A DNA stretch of 64,000 nucleotides from contig CH002344.1 in assembly GCA_000149265.1 (NCBI GenBank), positions 1,516,395-1,580,394 of the forward strand. The letters are read 5' to 3'. A program made the translations under genes and the position numbers. Below the pieces are notes generated by a model. It made no database searches, had not been told where the DNA came from, and worked only from the letters and a program-made list of their open reading frames with translations. Source of the stretch: Ciona savignyi. Taxonomy: Eukaryota; Chordata; Ascidiacea; Phlebobranchia; Cionidae. Positions 1 through 14,100 of this stretch are shown here, piece after piece. The stretch's first letter is position 1; each line of letters begins with the position of its first letter.

Positions 1-90
1 ACAATAATTAGTGTTGAAAAGTCAGCTTACTGCAATGTTCGCGTCAACTCGGATTCCTAAACCAACCCGACCATTTGGAAATATGAACCG

Positions 91-301
91 ATGTTTATGC
101 AGTTTATCCACTTGAATGGGAAAACCAAGGGGTTTAACACAGGGGCAATCGTCAGATCACCTCGCGCCCATTGCAGTGTGTTATGTATGATTGAGATGTT
201 CTTTTAATAAGGACACAACCGATTAGCTAGCGACCAGTTTCGAACCTTCAACCCTTCAGTCGAAAGGCGATGCACTTAACCACTAGACTAATTTGTCGGA
301 C
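91..301 (-). repeat. tRNA-derived SINE copy, internally deleted
   Basis: It carries the family landmarks in reverse order: GGGAAAACC near the tail, CACCTCGCGCCCA, the TTTCGAACC B-box complement, and CACTAGACTAAT at the head. The middle block (TTACCGGAGC through GGCAATGTCC) is missing. Confidence 0.75.
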
Positions 302-827
302 AAATTGAAACACTTTTGCATACTAGTTAGAAGGTGAGAGGGAGTTTACTATTATTACAGGCATTGACATACATTATATGCTGAACTCACAAAATTTTCA
401 GTATCTTTATATCTCCTTCCATTGTGAGTTGGTTTGATTCTTCATACATATCGGCGATCAACCCCTTGCCATGTAACTTCATGTTTCCATCTGGATGGCT
501 TGAGACATGGTTTATCCGTGCTAATGGGTGGGGTTGAACTTGCTAGCGACATTTTTAAAAGTTACCTTAAAAAACTTTTTTTTAAAAACCTTAAAAAAAG
601 GAGATTTTATAAAAAAGTATTTTTGTTGGGAAACTGGGTATAAATTAGGCTTTTAATGTCCACAGAAATAAGCCAGAAGCTAGGGGTAAAAACTGGGGCC
701 CAATTAGAAATGTGATGGCGGGGCCCCTACTCTTCATAGCAAAATTTATGGGTGTTTTTATATCATAAAATACATACAAACTACAAAAATAGACATTTAA
801 TACTTGCTATTAAACAAATTAAAGGTA

Positions 828-852
828 ATATATATATATATATATATATACC

Positions 853-884
<32 letters not shown>
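828..884. repeat. TA dinucleotide microsatellite
   Basis: About 25 TA units interrupted once by CCGG. Simple sequence repeat. Confidence 0.95.
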
Positions 885-889
<5 letters not shown>

Positions 890-1232
890 TAGCAACCATA
901 TTCATTATGACGTAACAGGCAGACACAGAAATATAAATTTGACTTAGTTACGATACATAACAAATTGATATTATGAGAAAGACTGTTATTTCACTTGTTA
1001 TTTTACGTTTCAGTAGTATTTTAAAACTCGTAATACAGAAAGACCCTCGCTAGCGCGTGGCCCCTTCAAGGTGCGGGGCCCAATTTGATCTAATCGGTCA
1101 AATCGGCCTAAAACCGGCCCTGCTTCCGGAGAATAATACTTGAATTGTTCATGTATCAACTGTTGTCCATGCACTACAGTAAAGTTAATATTTTGGCAGT
1201 GGACTTTACACATTTTTGCGTCTTCTCCAGTC

Positions 1233-1605
1233 CCAGTATGGAAAGTAGGGCAGCTGCACACTCGAGTTTTTTTTTCCTGCGTCTTTGCACACTTGGGTAA
1301 TTTCACACACGCTCGCGAGCTGGCAGTATAAACATCGTATAATTTCCAATAAACTTGTAAACCTACCTCTGGTAATTTACTTTCCGTGCATTTTTAGTTA
1401 TGTAGATAGATATGTTAGCTGACGGACACGAAAGATTGAGGATAGAATAGTATGTTTTTTAAGATTTTGGTAAAACAGTTATGAAAAACAGTTATGTGTG
1501 CACACTTAAAGTGTGCATTCTTGGACGTTTGCGCACTACACACTTAAATATTTGGCGCGTGCACACTCGAGATCTCGGCGAAAATTGACGTACTTTCCAT
1601 TTGGG
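1233..1605. mobile_element. hAT-like non-autonomous element (CCAGTATGG termini), copy 1
   Basis: The termini are CCAGTATGGAAAGT at the left and ACTTTCCATTTGGG at the right, an imperfect inverted pair. It is flanked by the 8-bp direct repeat CTCCAGTC at 1225-1232 and 1606-1613. The interior has short stretches such as GTGTGCACAC. A second copy at 48685-49066 has the same internal order. There is no transposase frame. The 8-bp target duplication is typical of the hAT superfamily (established knowledge). Confidence 0.82.
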
Positions 1606-4600
1606 CTCCAGTCAATAAACAAATCCACATTATACTACTTGGTCATTTTACGCAGCCCCACCGTTTAGTGCCAAAATAATTTGCTAAAATATCAACTTAC
1701 CACTACCAGTGAAACAACCTTTATACGGCACAGTATTGTGTCATTAGGTGTTTAAGCTTTTTCCCTTATCTGTTTTTTTACTAGAATGTGCATAGTATTC
1801 TGCCTTATAACCTACCCTAATCCGTAAACCAAAATATATGTGTTAAATAAGGCCGAGCATTAAAATAAACACAAATAGGTTGAATTTGTGCATTCTTGGT
1901 TGCTGCAAACTTTGCTCGCTGTACGTCTACTACTCGTCACTGGTTCTGTATCTCATTCAACCAATAAATAACCTTTTACGCTTTATAATAAAACGATGAG
2001 CGTGTTTTGTTGTCCATAACAATAGGACGCCATTTAGCAGTGTTTACCATTTTAAATCAAAGTTTACCTTTTTTATTTTTGTACCGCTGAGACACCAGCC
2101 GAATAATTTAAATTCTAAATAATCAGCGCCATCGATTCATACACAGTATGCTATTTAAAATAAATCTAATGACAAGCCAATCGTTTGTTCTAAAGTTTGA
2201 CACGTTATAAGTCAATCTTATTAGTCAAACCAAATGATTTTTTTAAGAGGCAATTTACTTTATCCAGTAAATTGTAAAAAAAATAATTGATTCTGGGGCA
2301 TATTGCATGGGGTAGTCAGATTATTTGACCAAAAAAACAAAGCCGGGACAACAATTTTCATTTATTGACGCTTCCAACTGATATTTTTATTTTCCGAAAA
2401 AATCACCATATTGCCGTCCGGCGAACATTTGCTGTGATCTAATGCCTTTCACAAATTCACGCAAGTACGCCGTATTTCGACTATTGCCAGTCTTATGTGA
2501 TAAGCAACCTATACAAACATATCCACTATTTCCTTAACGCTAGGTGTCGCTTTAGAGCCACCACTCAACGTCATATTTACTGGGTACACATTTCATATGA
2601 GATCGCACAAAAGAGCAAGAAACACATAATAATTCTCAATAATTATGAGTCATTAAGGTGACATATATAGACTATATTGAAATTGACCTTTTCTTATTAT
2701 TTATTGCCAAATTCCTGTGATAGGGTGTCATATGACAAGCACTTAGATAGAAGGAGTTGTCAAACGAGATAACATTTTTCAGGTACGTTAGTTAATATTA
2801 TCTACAGAAAATGCGTAAGTATTTATTTATTAGCTTTTATAAGTAAGTTTGCCATATATACTTAACAAAATCGTTCGATTTTTACGTTTAGGTTCTAAAG
2901 AATGTAATTTTACAGAGGCTACTTTAATTTTATTAAAATTTTACGAAGTGCTAGATAACCAGCTACAGATTTTTAACAAAAGTTAATTTAACTTCTAAAA
3001 TAATCACAAACCCCGATATAATTACTGGGTCCTTGCCTTTTTGCGGTAGGTTTATTGCAAAAAGCGGTCTCCTTTATACCGTTACCAATGTTGACATAGG
3101 CTTACACAATAATATTCAAGACTTTAGCATGAATTTATATTTGGGTTTACTTTGGGAATTTATCGAAAGGCCAATGCAAAGCGAAGGCGTATATCATAAT
3201 AGGATCGGAATAAATCTAAATGCGTTAGAGAAAAAAGATGTTTTATTGGCTTTATGTTTTTTTTTTGCCCAAACTGCCGTACAAACCTATGAGTTATGTT
3301 TCAAAGTGGCTCTTATTGTGCTTAATTGATGCGAAGAAATGTTAAAGTTAATCGACACGTTAAAAAATAAAGTTTGTCATAAGTTTTACATTCGGACGAA
3401 ATACTTTAGGAGTTGAGATTACGAAATGTGACGGAATTTTCTTGCGGCAATAGCGCCCGCCAAACTTTCCATGGTGCATAAATTATTCAACAAATAAGCG
3501 AGGGGTCGCAGAATGAAATAAACTTTAAAGCTTTTCTTGTTGCAACTTTAATTTAACGTCTCAAGCCGTCTGGTTGACGATTCTTTACCAGGAAAGCTTC
3601 ATTAAATTGCTTCTTGAAAACATTTCACTGGTATTTGGTCTTCGAATGATTGTTTACCTATTATATAGTACTTTGCGAATTAAGAGCGAGATAACAAGAA
3701 CAGTGTGCTTGGCGTGTTTACTTTTACTTGTTTGGCGCAGGTTGAAACAGATTCATCGCCGAGCCCAGCTCTCTTTTAAGTAGGAGAACGCCACTCGACA
3801 GAGTGTAATAACGGCACTCATTTAAGGATTTACACCATTTCATTGTTGAGCTCGTGCCTGTATATTGTCTAGCGATGGATCATAACCATTGTCAGGAGTC
3901 GGGCCGTGAAAGCTTTGTTTTCATAGTCTATATCTCAGCGCTCAAGTCATCCGAGTAAACGAAGCCTATCCGTCCCCTTAGCAACGTTGCTATGGTCCAA
4001 TCCATACGTGGCGCAAGGAATTTGCGTGCATCGCAAAAAAGAGAGGTCCTGGAAAAAGAAAAGACGAGAGAGCACAGAAAATTCTATTTTCCGGGACAAG
4101 TTTGTTTTTTTCTATGGAAAGTGAACAGTGCATTAGTTTGGATATCAAACTGTCTGTATGTTGAACCAGAAAATAACCAGGCCGATTTCAGATAACGCAT
4201 TCATATCAGAGAATGATAGAAACAACTTTGATAATGACAGTTTTAACACAGCAATAAAAAACACGCCTAATATTTGCATTTCAAGTTTGTAGCAAATTGC
4301 CTAGTTACGTTTACAAAGGTGTAAATGTGGTTGCACAGTGTCAATAAGGCGTCGTAAACTCGTGTGGTACGTTTTTGTTTACATGTAGCTATAGCACCGG
4401 GTGCTGTTATCGTTCAAAATAATCGAACGGGTTCCCACAAGTCCACCTGTGTGTTGTTACCGGGCGCCGCCGCGAATCGCGCTTTCTGAATATACGTGAC
4501 GCAGTTTTGTGGAATCAAAGCCCTCCTTTTGTCCGGGTATACGACACGCCCGTCCTTCAGCGCAGATTAGGTTTCTAAAGTTCTCCAAGCCACGCACAGT

Positions 4601-5139
4601 CCCTATCCCGCCTGCCCTTTGTCAGCGCCGATTTTATATATCCTCCTACAAATTCCGGATTAGTATTCGGTTCTACAATAGAATTCGCCGAGCTATTGTT
4701 GATGTAGCTTTTGATCATTCCCAGTTTGCCTGCGCACTGTACAAAGAAAGATTCCTAACAGATGTATATCTTTTGTTGAAAGCGTCAGCTGTCCCTAAAA
4801 TGGAAACCGACGTTTCCACTGTTTTGAAATGTAAATAAAGAATGCTATGGTTCAAGGTTTAGATTTTTTCAATGTCCCACCTTGGCGCATTTCTGCGTAT
4901 GCGTAAGCCTACTTGAGCATTTCTTGAGGCCTATAAGTTCCATATCATTTCCAATATATAACTGGTCTATTAAAGCTATTGGGTACTTAATATGAATTAT
5001 GGATAACAGGATGTTTAGCGCGCCTATTAGACGTTTTATATGAATTTAAGCAGTATTTTATTGCCTTGTAAACGAAAGATGTTCTTTAAAACCAGGTTTA
5101 AGGTTTAGATTTGTCAATTCCGAATATAAACCGCATAAA

Positions 5140-8100
5140 ATGGGCTGCGCTGGAAGTAAAGCGACCACCGTTACCGCGGCTACTGCCACAACCGCCGCTA
5201 CGGCCACGAAAATCTCCAACGTCGTTCCAACCAACGGTACAACTGAGATCACAGCGACAGTGAAACCGACGATCAGAGAAGACGCCCCACAAGCCCCAAC
5301 ACCAGAGCCTATCAAGGAACAAGGTAAATCGACCTATATACATAGGAAAGCAGTGTGTTTTTTACATGGCTAAGTTGTGAATCCGCATTGGCTTGTTATT
5401 AATGCAGTTTTTTACCTGGGCGACTTATTTCATCAAGGCAAAAGGTAAAACGACCTATATAAGAAAGAAGTGTGTTTGTTACCGGACTTACTTTTGAATC
5501 CACAAAGACTCGTTATTAAGGCAGTTTTTTTTACCTGGGCGACTTTTTCCATCAAAGCACAAGGTGAAACGATCTATAAGATTGTAATACGCGTTTTAAA
5601 CTGCCTAAGTTTTTAATCCGCGATACGCTTGCTATTTAGACCGTTTTTATGTTTGTTTGTTTGTTTTTTTTTAACCGGAATGAGTTTGTCCTAGGTTTGA
5701 ATGCCACACGTGAGACATTTTCCCTCATCACCATATCTATATATTTTCCTAAAAATGAACTAGTGATCAGGCAATATCGTGATCCGTCCGTTTCTTTGTG
5801 ATTTAAGTAGATCTGTCCATTATTTAGTTGGATAATTTAAAGCCATTAATTCGAAGAAATGTCCATTAAATGTGTTGTCATGTTTTAAAGTAATTTAAAA
5901 TGTTAACGACGCATTAAAACATCGCTGACAAACAATCCCCCATAGATGATAAAACATAACAAACAATTAAAATGTCGACTATATAGTATACACTGTAGTT
6001 AAACCTATTCTAAACCCTTATTAAGTAAACCAATTATACTTATGAGAAACGTAAGGCGTGAATTTATTGTCCGTCCAAATACGTCACGGTTACAGGTGTA
6101 ATATTAAACCCTTGCAAAATTAAATTATATTAAAATAATACTTATACCTATGGCGACCAAAGATATTACCATTCCTTTGAATTCGATTTATGCTTTGAAT
6201 TTGGTCAACCTAAATTCATTTTAATACACATCTATATTTATGGGTTCCCTTCAAATCCGAACGGAACACATAATTTTACTTCGTAATATTTCTCTGTTAT
6301 TAGGTTAATTACCAGAGCTTTATGTTTCAGATTTGAAAAGTGATCCCGATATTATAGACGCTAATGGAACCGAAAGTGAGTTCGTTGTATTGATTTTCGT
6401 TTCGATTTACGTTATTGTCATAATTTATTTAGGCCGTATTTCATGCTATACCCCAGACAATTTACGGCTATTTAGTGCTTACACAAAAGATGGTTTTCAT
6501 ACTACATTATTAGTATGACGGTGTACGGTCGTGTGGTCGAACGGTTATCGCGACTGATACATATATTCAATTATATAAAAAGAAGGTTCAAAACTGTGCC
6601 CGGTAAAAAATAATATTATTATTATCATGACTAATTGTGGCCCTTGCTTGGATTTCTCAAAACCCCCGTGCCCGCAGTCGGGTTTCTCATTATTAATATT
6701 AGCGTGTGGGTGATAAATTCAAGATTGTATTCTCGTGTGTACATCGGCGTGTCACGTTAGCGTTAAAAACATCATTCTCCCAAATAGTTTTGTAGCTGAA
6801 CGGTTAACGCGACCGAATAACTTGTCGCTTTTATACCAAAAACACTCTTATTAAAGAGCCCTTCGTGGGGTCGAAACTTAGTTTGGTAAAATGCATGTTT
6901 TAGGAGTATGGATGATTCAGGTACATCCATGTATCTTGGATCCTAGAAATTCGCTTCTTATGCTACTGAACGTGCATACTATTCCTCATACAACCACGCA
7001 ACCTGTTACATAATGGTTTGTTTAAACTGCGCACCACAGCTTACGCAACGCATTATCCCTTATTACGAGTACGCCATGTGTCAATGATAAAGACAACACA
7101 GTATGTTTGTTCTGTCAAGTGTAATAGCTTTACGAAACAACGTAATATTACAATGAAGCTTAAAAGCGTTTAGCAGCTTTGATAAAAATTTGGAAAACGG
7201 GAAAAAACAGCAAAACGACAGTCGTTAGAACACGTCTAAAAACCAATCAATTATCGAGTTTCGGTATAATTAGACGTGGCCGCTAAACCCACATACCAAA
7301 ATATATAAACATAAATGTTTATAAAAAATTACACTAAAAATTACACGCGTGTTAATTACTAGAAGAAGCCATATTCAATAATAAACAGAAGGTCGTGGTC
7401 TAGTATAGGCAGTACATCTCTACACCATGTTCATTTTTCACACTTAGGATAGGATAGGATATTCATGTTTATCCCCGTGAATGGGAAAACCTAGGGGGTT
7501 ATCACACGGGCAATCGTCAGATCACCTCGCGCCCATCGTCGGGTTACCGGAGCTATTGCAGTGTGTTGTATATGATAGACACGTTCCTTCAATTTGGTAG
7601 AACCCATTAATCCGCTGGGTTCAGGCAATGTCCGTAAAGTGCCTTGCCCAAGGACACAACCGACTAGCTAGCGACCAGTTACGCACCTGCAACCTTTCGA
7701 TTGAAACTTGGTCAAGTTTTGAACTTATAACCTCTGGGTCCTCAGTCCATTACCGAATCGCATGTTGCAGGAATTAATCGTATTTTAAACAACCCCGCTA
7801 CAGCGTAAAAGTTACCAAACACAAATTGCTTTTTCGGTCGTTGGTAACAGTTACCCTACCCTACAAAATTAATAGGTTTATTTGGGATAAAAACAGCAGA
7901 AATGTATGTATGTTTTTAGAGGTCGGTAGTCCGCAGGTTTAATTTATTCTATGATTATAACATATATTCCAGTTCGATGGATTACAAAATTAAGTTTTAT
8001 TGGGGCAATAGAATTCACAGCACATTAGCATTATATAAGTGTCTCAGCACAGCACAGCATTCTGCTAGCATCGCTGGTATTTATCAAATTTCGTAATTTA

Positions 8101-11100
8101 CCCAGGTAATATCGTCTCCCACAATCTATATTAGCGTGTAAGCCTGTAGTCCTTAATATAACAGCAATAGCCCAATGTGTTTGAAAGAGCGTATGTTGGA
8201 TTAGAGCGCACACAGCAATAGTTATTTGTTGTGGAGTGTTTTGGTGGTTACTATTTGGACGACCACGTCCGTAAGGGCGCTCGCTTTACGACACCACCTT
8301 TAGACAACGTATGTTTAATATGCAGTTAATAAGCGGGACATAAAACAGGGCATGGCCGTCATCCCTACTTTGTATTAATGACTTTGTGGCAATGTACTGC
8401 AGGACTTTGGCCGGTTGCCTAACATGCAATGATTTAAACCTTACAAATACTTCAGCTAAACGGATTTCATCACATGAACGCTGTGCTTAAGTGCCACTCT
8501 TACTAAACAAACAATCAGTTAACATTCTAACACACCATTTTACCCTCGTCATGGTGATTTAGATAAACTATTATATGATCATGTTATTTACATTAATAAT
8601 AGCGAACACAACAAAACAGTGTATCGGTTAATGCGATAATGCCTGTGGAAAATCGTCTCGCAAAATTAAATTTTGGTCGGTTTAAATGTTCACTCCCGGA
8701 ACATCTAGTGGCCATTGTCCATTGTATCGGCTGTATTGTGAAAAGGTCGAAAAGTTACCACGACCAACTTGTACACAGCAATCCTTTCAAAGGCGGATCT
8801 ATTGTGAAAAAGCTTACGATTTCAAAATCAGCCTCGGCGAATAAATGAATTTGTCACTGTGTTTAGATTAGCAGTGTATCATTCCCATTTAGATTATTCT
8901 GTTGAGATCGTAACCTGGTCGACGTTCCTCCCTACCCCGCACATAATTTGTTATTTTCAATAAAACCCCCAGTCAATTGGTATTATTAATGTAATCAATG
9001 TGTGATATGTGTATTAGGTCTCATGTATTAAGTGGGATATTTTTAAGTTTTTCGATTCAAAAACGTCATTATTTACCTCGTACTTGACTGTGTAAATAGG
9101 CCATAGAAAAAAACGAAGCTCGTAATCATAAATTATAAACAATTAAACCGAAAGAGAAGTAAATATTAATTTTTTTAATTTTCCTGCGCAAAATTCTAAG
9201 AAAAACTGAAAAATGGGCAAATGAGAATTATAGTCGATTTGTACTTGCGCAAAAGTAGAAAAACTAAAATCTGGGCAAATGAGAATTTTAGTCCATTTGT
9301 ACTTGCGCGAAAGTCTTAGAAATAAGCTTGACATTGCGGGCGGGTACAGCAAGCCTCTTTACCATGGGAACAAGCTTAAGTCAATATTCACAGCGATTTC
9401 GACAAGATAGTTGAGGTCAGATATTAATAAATCCTAAACAAGATTATTTTCAAGATATAACCTCGAACAGGAAGATTGACTTTAAATCCCATTGTTCCCA
9501 TTGTGCGCGGGTGTCTGATGCGTGTGCGTATGGTTCTTGCGATTCCTGCGCAAATACTTCACATCATGCGCAAGCAGAGATTGTCTTGTGGAACCAGGCT
9601 TGTCCGTTTGCACTGCGTATTGCTATGGTAATGCCATTGAAACAGCGGCCCTTGGAATGCGCCAGGTTCAGACTTGATTTTCCTCCCAGTATTTTTTGAG
9701 AATTCGTGCGGTTAATATACACCACAGACATCTACGATGCTTGGATTTATCATCTAATTACATTGGGTATTAGCTATAACATTACTTTGAATAACAAAAC
9801 TGTCTGCTTGATTCGGCTCTATGCGTAGCGCTACGGTGATGATTTATTTTTGTGACAACGTCCATCCGCCTACCATAAGGTTGGTATTAAAAAGTTACCG
9901 TTTTCTGTGAATAGTTAGCGATAAACTCTACGTTGCTTTAATTCAATGTAATATTTATAATAACACCCATACACATTTCGTATTATGTTTGTTCGTACAA
10001 GCAGATCATTTGTTTTGTTTACTGTTGTGAGTTTCTAACCAATGAAGATCGTCACTAAGACCGTATTTTTGTATAAAATTCGGTATGTTAATCGGTCATG
10101 TTAACCCTTCGACAACACAACTGTTTTTTCATCTATAATTATTTTTATCAGGATAAGTTTCGAATCTATCACGGGCAAGTCTCTAAACGCGCTTTTCGTA
10201 GGCTAGAAATCGGTCGCTTTATTCCTATACCTCCGTAAGATTGATCTGTAGTGTAATATCCATTGGCGCTTCACCTAACTGTTGTTTGACAAAGTTCTGA
10301 TTTATCCCATTCGTTTGGACACACATTTAGTATCTTCATTTCACAGCTAATATCCGTAGACTTCACACTGTTAATTTACATGTTGTTTTCTAAATGAACT
10401 CTGCAAAGATTGTCGCGATTACAGTTGGGACTCCCAAAAATCCCGATCACCCAGACGAAAATCATAAATAAATCATCTTCCCACACTTTGAAAGGATATT
10501 TCTGTGTACGATAGTGCGCCAAACGCCAACCTGTTTATAACGTGGTTAACCACCAACACTATTGTTCAAATTGGCGGCGAAACTGGCACGATTTTATCTC
10601 ACAGTTTTAATTTCAGCCGGAGAGAGATCGCCATCACCGAAACAAGCCGACCCAGGTAAGATGTGTGATGTAGGATAGGATATTCATGTTTATTCTCGTA
10701 ATTGAGGATACACACGGGGCGTTAACACAAGGGTAATCGTCCGATTATCTTGCACCCGCCGTCGAGATATTGGAGCTACTCCGACGTGTAGGATTGAGAC
10801 GTTACTTTAATTAGATAGAATCTATCATGACATTGGTAATATCCGCCCAATAGGCCTTCATTGCTCAAGGACACAACGGCTAGCTACAGCGACCAATTTC
10901 GATTCTGCAACCCTTCGACGACAAAATTATTTTAACAATCAGGCAGCAATATTAGCTTTTAATTTTCTGTTAATTAAAAAATGCAATAAATTTTAGTTCA
11001 TAATGCCCGCACCCAGGAATGATGTAGTGTATAATGCATACTGATAGTTCAGGAAGCCGATATACATATAGTCGATAAAGGGGTGCTGGCCGGATAGTAA

Positions 11101-14100
11101 GATAGATCACATTTCACTGGTGCGCTTGCTAACTTATATTGACAAAAAGTAATTGTTTATATTTAAAATCAATCACGCGTATCGACAGTATCTAATTTAC
11201 GTTCTTGGGATCAAAATTATTAGATTTCTATGTACGTTTGGATACATAGAATTTTCTGTGACCCGTCTTACCCATCGATAGGTACTCCGCTTCCTATACA
11301 TATGTAATGCCAAATAAAAAAAACATTTAATTCGTTTTTGGTCATTTAAGGTAAAACAACTTATCATATAAATGTAGGTGTCTGTCATTTTTTTCACGAT
11401 TTGTCATTTACATGATTTCAATGTTATTTTAAGGCTTTAAAATCTCATTTTGGTCAAACATTGCAGAACCTGTACAAGAGATCAGAGAGAAGACTCCAAC
11501 TCGTAAGTGATTCAAACATTATACAAGTTCATACACGGTACTTGTATCAACGGCTGCTTTATCATTGCTGCATATAGCTATTAAGCATAGTTGCTTTTGC
11601 TTATTGATCTAAGCGTATTTTGTTTAACATTAGTTTGGGAAAAAGTAAGTCAGAGCTATAATTGCATAGCTGTAAAAGACCCGACTCCTGAGCCGGAACC
11701 CGTACCGGAACCCGTATTAGAACCTGAACCGGAACCCGTACCGGAACCAACGAGGGAACCGACTCCTCCACCCCCTGAACCTGAAAAGGAAGCAACCCCT
11801 GAACCAACCCCAGCAGCAGAGCCAGCAGCAGGTTGACGGATTGTGTCACTCTGTCGTGTTATTGTTTGCACTTCATCTGTAACACCAGTAGCCTGTAGTC
11901 GAGTGCACTATAGAGGCCGAACAAGCCGACACCTTCTTTTTCATGTCACTTTTGTACAGTAGTCAACACGGTAGTGCATCTTTATTGGTTCTGTTTAAAC
12001 ACTATAGTCACTGCTGTGCTCACTGTTTGAAAAACTAGGCTCCACAATATTGAACAAATAGTCGGTTTAAAATTTTAATAAATCATAAAAGGATTTTCGT
12101 TTGTTTTGTTTGATGTATATTGCATTTGCACGGTTTTGTGAGTTTTTGTACTAGCTGTGGTGGTGTATAACACAGGAAGTTTTTTGTGTATCGAATTCCA
12201 TGAATAATTAAATGGCCGGTCAATTTTGCTTAAGTGTATCACTCTGCGATGTTGCAATATCACTGGGATCGATCCGTTAAAATCGATCGAAGTCACGTCG
12301 GAAATTTGCATTGCACAGCTGAAGAACAAATAGCGGAAGAGGTGGTAACGACGGAAGAAGCAACTTCGGCGGAACCGGAAACCCCAGCTGCGGAAGAAGT
12401 GTCAGCGGAGGCGGAAACTGTCGCGGAAGAGCAAGCACCAGAAGAAACTTTAGCAGATGAACCCACACCCCAAGGTTTCCTGTTGGTGTCGTTTGCATGA
12501 AGTGGTTGGGTCTTCACCATTCTTTTGTGTCGTGCTTTGCAGTTCTAATGTGTGGACGCCGCTGGTCTGATGCCCTCTGTGCACCATACTAACCAGANNN
12601 NNNNNNNNNNNNNNNNNNNNNNNNNNNNNNNNNNNNNNNNNNNNNNNNNNNNNNNNNNNNNNNNNNNNNNNNNNNNNNNNNNNNNNNNNNNNNNNNNNNN
12701 NNNNNNNNNNNNNNNNNNNNNNNNNNNNNNNNNNNNNNNNNNNNNNNNNNNNNNNNNNNNNNNNNNNNNNNNNNNNNNNNNNNNNNNNNNNNNNNNNNNN
12801 NNNNNNNNNNNNNNNNNNNNNNNNNNNNNNNNNNNNNNNNNNNNNNNNNNNNNNNNNNNNNNNNNNNNNNNNNNNNNNNNNNNNNNNNNNNNNNNNNNNN
12901 NNNNNNNNNNNNNNNNNNNNNNNNNNNNNNNNNNNNNNNNNNNNNNNNNNNNNNNNNNNNNNNNNNNNNNNNNNNNNNNNNNNNNNNNNNNNNNNNNNNN
13001 NNNNNNNNNNNNNNNNNNNNNNNNNNNNNNNNNNNNNNNNNNNNNNNNNNNNNNNNNNNNNNNNNNNNNNNNNNNNNNNNNNNNNNNNNNNNNNNNNNNN
13101 NNNNNNNNNNNNNNNNNNNNNNNNNNNNNNNNNNNNNNNNNNNNNNNNNNNNNNNNNNNNNNNNNNNNNNNNNNNNNNNNNNNNNNNNNNNNNNNNNNNN
13201 NNNNNNNNNNNNNNNNNNNNNNNNNNNNNNNNNNNNNNNNNNNNNNNNNNNNNNNNNNNNNNNNNNNNNNNNNNNNNNNNNNNNNNNNNNNNNNNNNNNN
13301 NNNACTTTGTTGCAGCTGGACCAAAATCAAATTTATTTCAACCGTTTGCTTTTTGTTTGGTGTTTGTTACTATAGCCTTTTGTTTTCTGCATGCATATGT
13401 GCTACCCAACGGGTGATATTTTATTAATGCGTTTTGCCCTAGTTTTATTCATGTGTTATTGCATTTTTGTTTTTCCTTTTTGCTTATTTTTTCCTTTCCT
13501 GCTTAACCTACCAAATATATCACGGCTTGCTTTGTTGCACATACAATATTTATAGAATAGCTATTTCACGTTCAAAGCTAATTTCATTCAGCAATTTTCA
13601 CTCCCAGCACGTAGTTCATATCCAAAAATAATCCGTTACCTAGTTACTAGCTGCACTAAATGTCACCACATCACGTCAGTTCTGATAGTAAATCTATACT
13701 ATGCATTTATACTCCCTTTGTTTTGTTATGCACTTTGTTTGGTGAGCCATACGCGCAGTTTATGTCTGAATTAAACAAAATCGTTTTTCACACCTATTTA
13801 CACTGTTCAAACAGAAGAGGAAAAACCAGCGGACGAACCATCCGAAGAGCAAACCAGTGACGATAAACCAGCAGAGGAACCAGCCCCTACTGACGAAACT
13901 AAACCTGATGGTAAGTCAGGTTTTATAAGCTAATGTTATAAAAATATATCAATTAAGGCTGGTCAATATTAAGAAAAAAACATCTAAATAATTTTTCGTT
14001 TTACATTAGGCTAATTTTAGAAAAATATTACTCAACAAAGGCTCATTTCGATTGTGGTAATGTGGTATGATTATAGTTTCGGGTGATACTTGTATGTTTT

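Larger units (their letters stand above)
1..5139. other. Repeat-bearing region without a supported gene
   Basis: No spliced or intact gene could be assembled here. It holds a SINE copy (91-301), a TA microsatellite (about 828-884), and a 373-bp hAT-like element (1233-1605). Open frames at 3033-3329 and 4509-4838 are short, have no recognisable domain, and the second begins at GTG; its stop overlaps an AATAAA at 4834-4839. The stretch just before 5140 is presumably the 5' flank of the following gene; GTTTAG at about 5103-5108 could be a cis- or trans-splice acceptor, which is common in ascidians, but this is an inference. Confidence 0.5.

Noticed and set aside
3033-3329. 98-aa frame
   Set aside because: AT-rich, non-ATG start, no recognisable motif.
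4509-4838. 109-aa frame ending at an AATAAA
   Set aside because: GTG start, stop just upstream, no domain, no supporting splice partners found; listed only as uncertain content of the first region.
12552-13427. Long open frames across the gap on both strands
   Set aside because: They consist of N; no sequence information.
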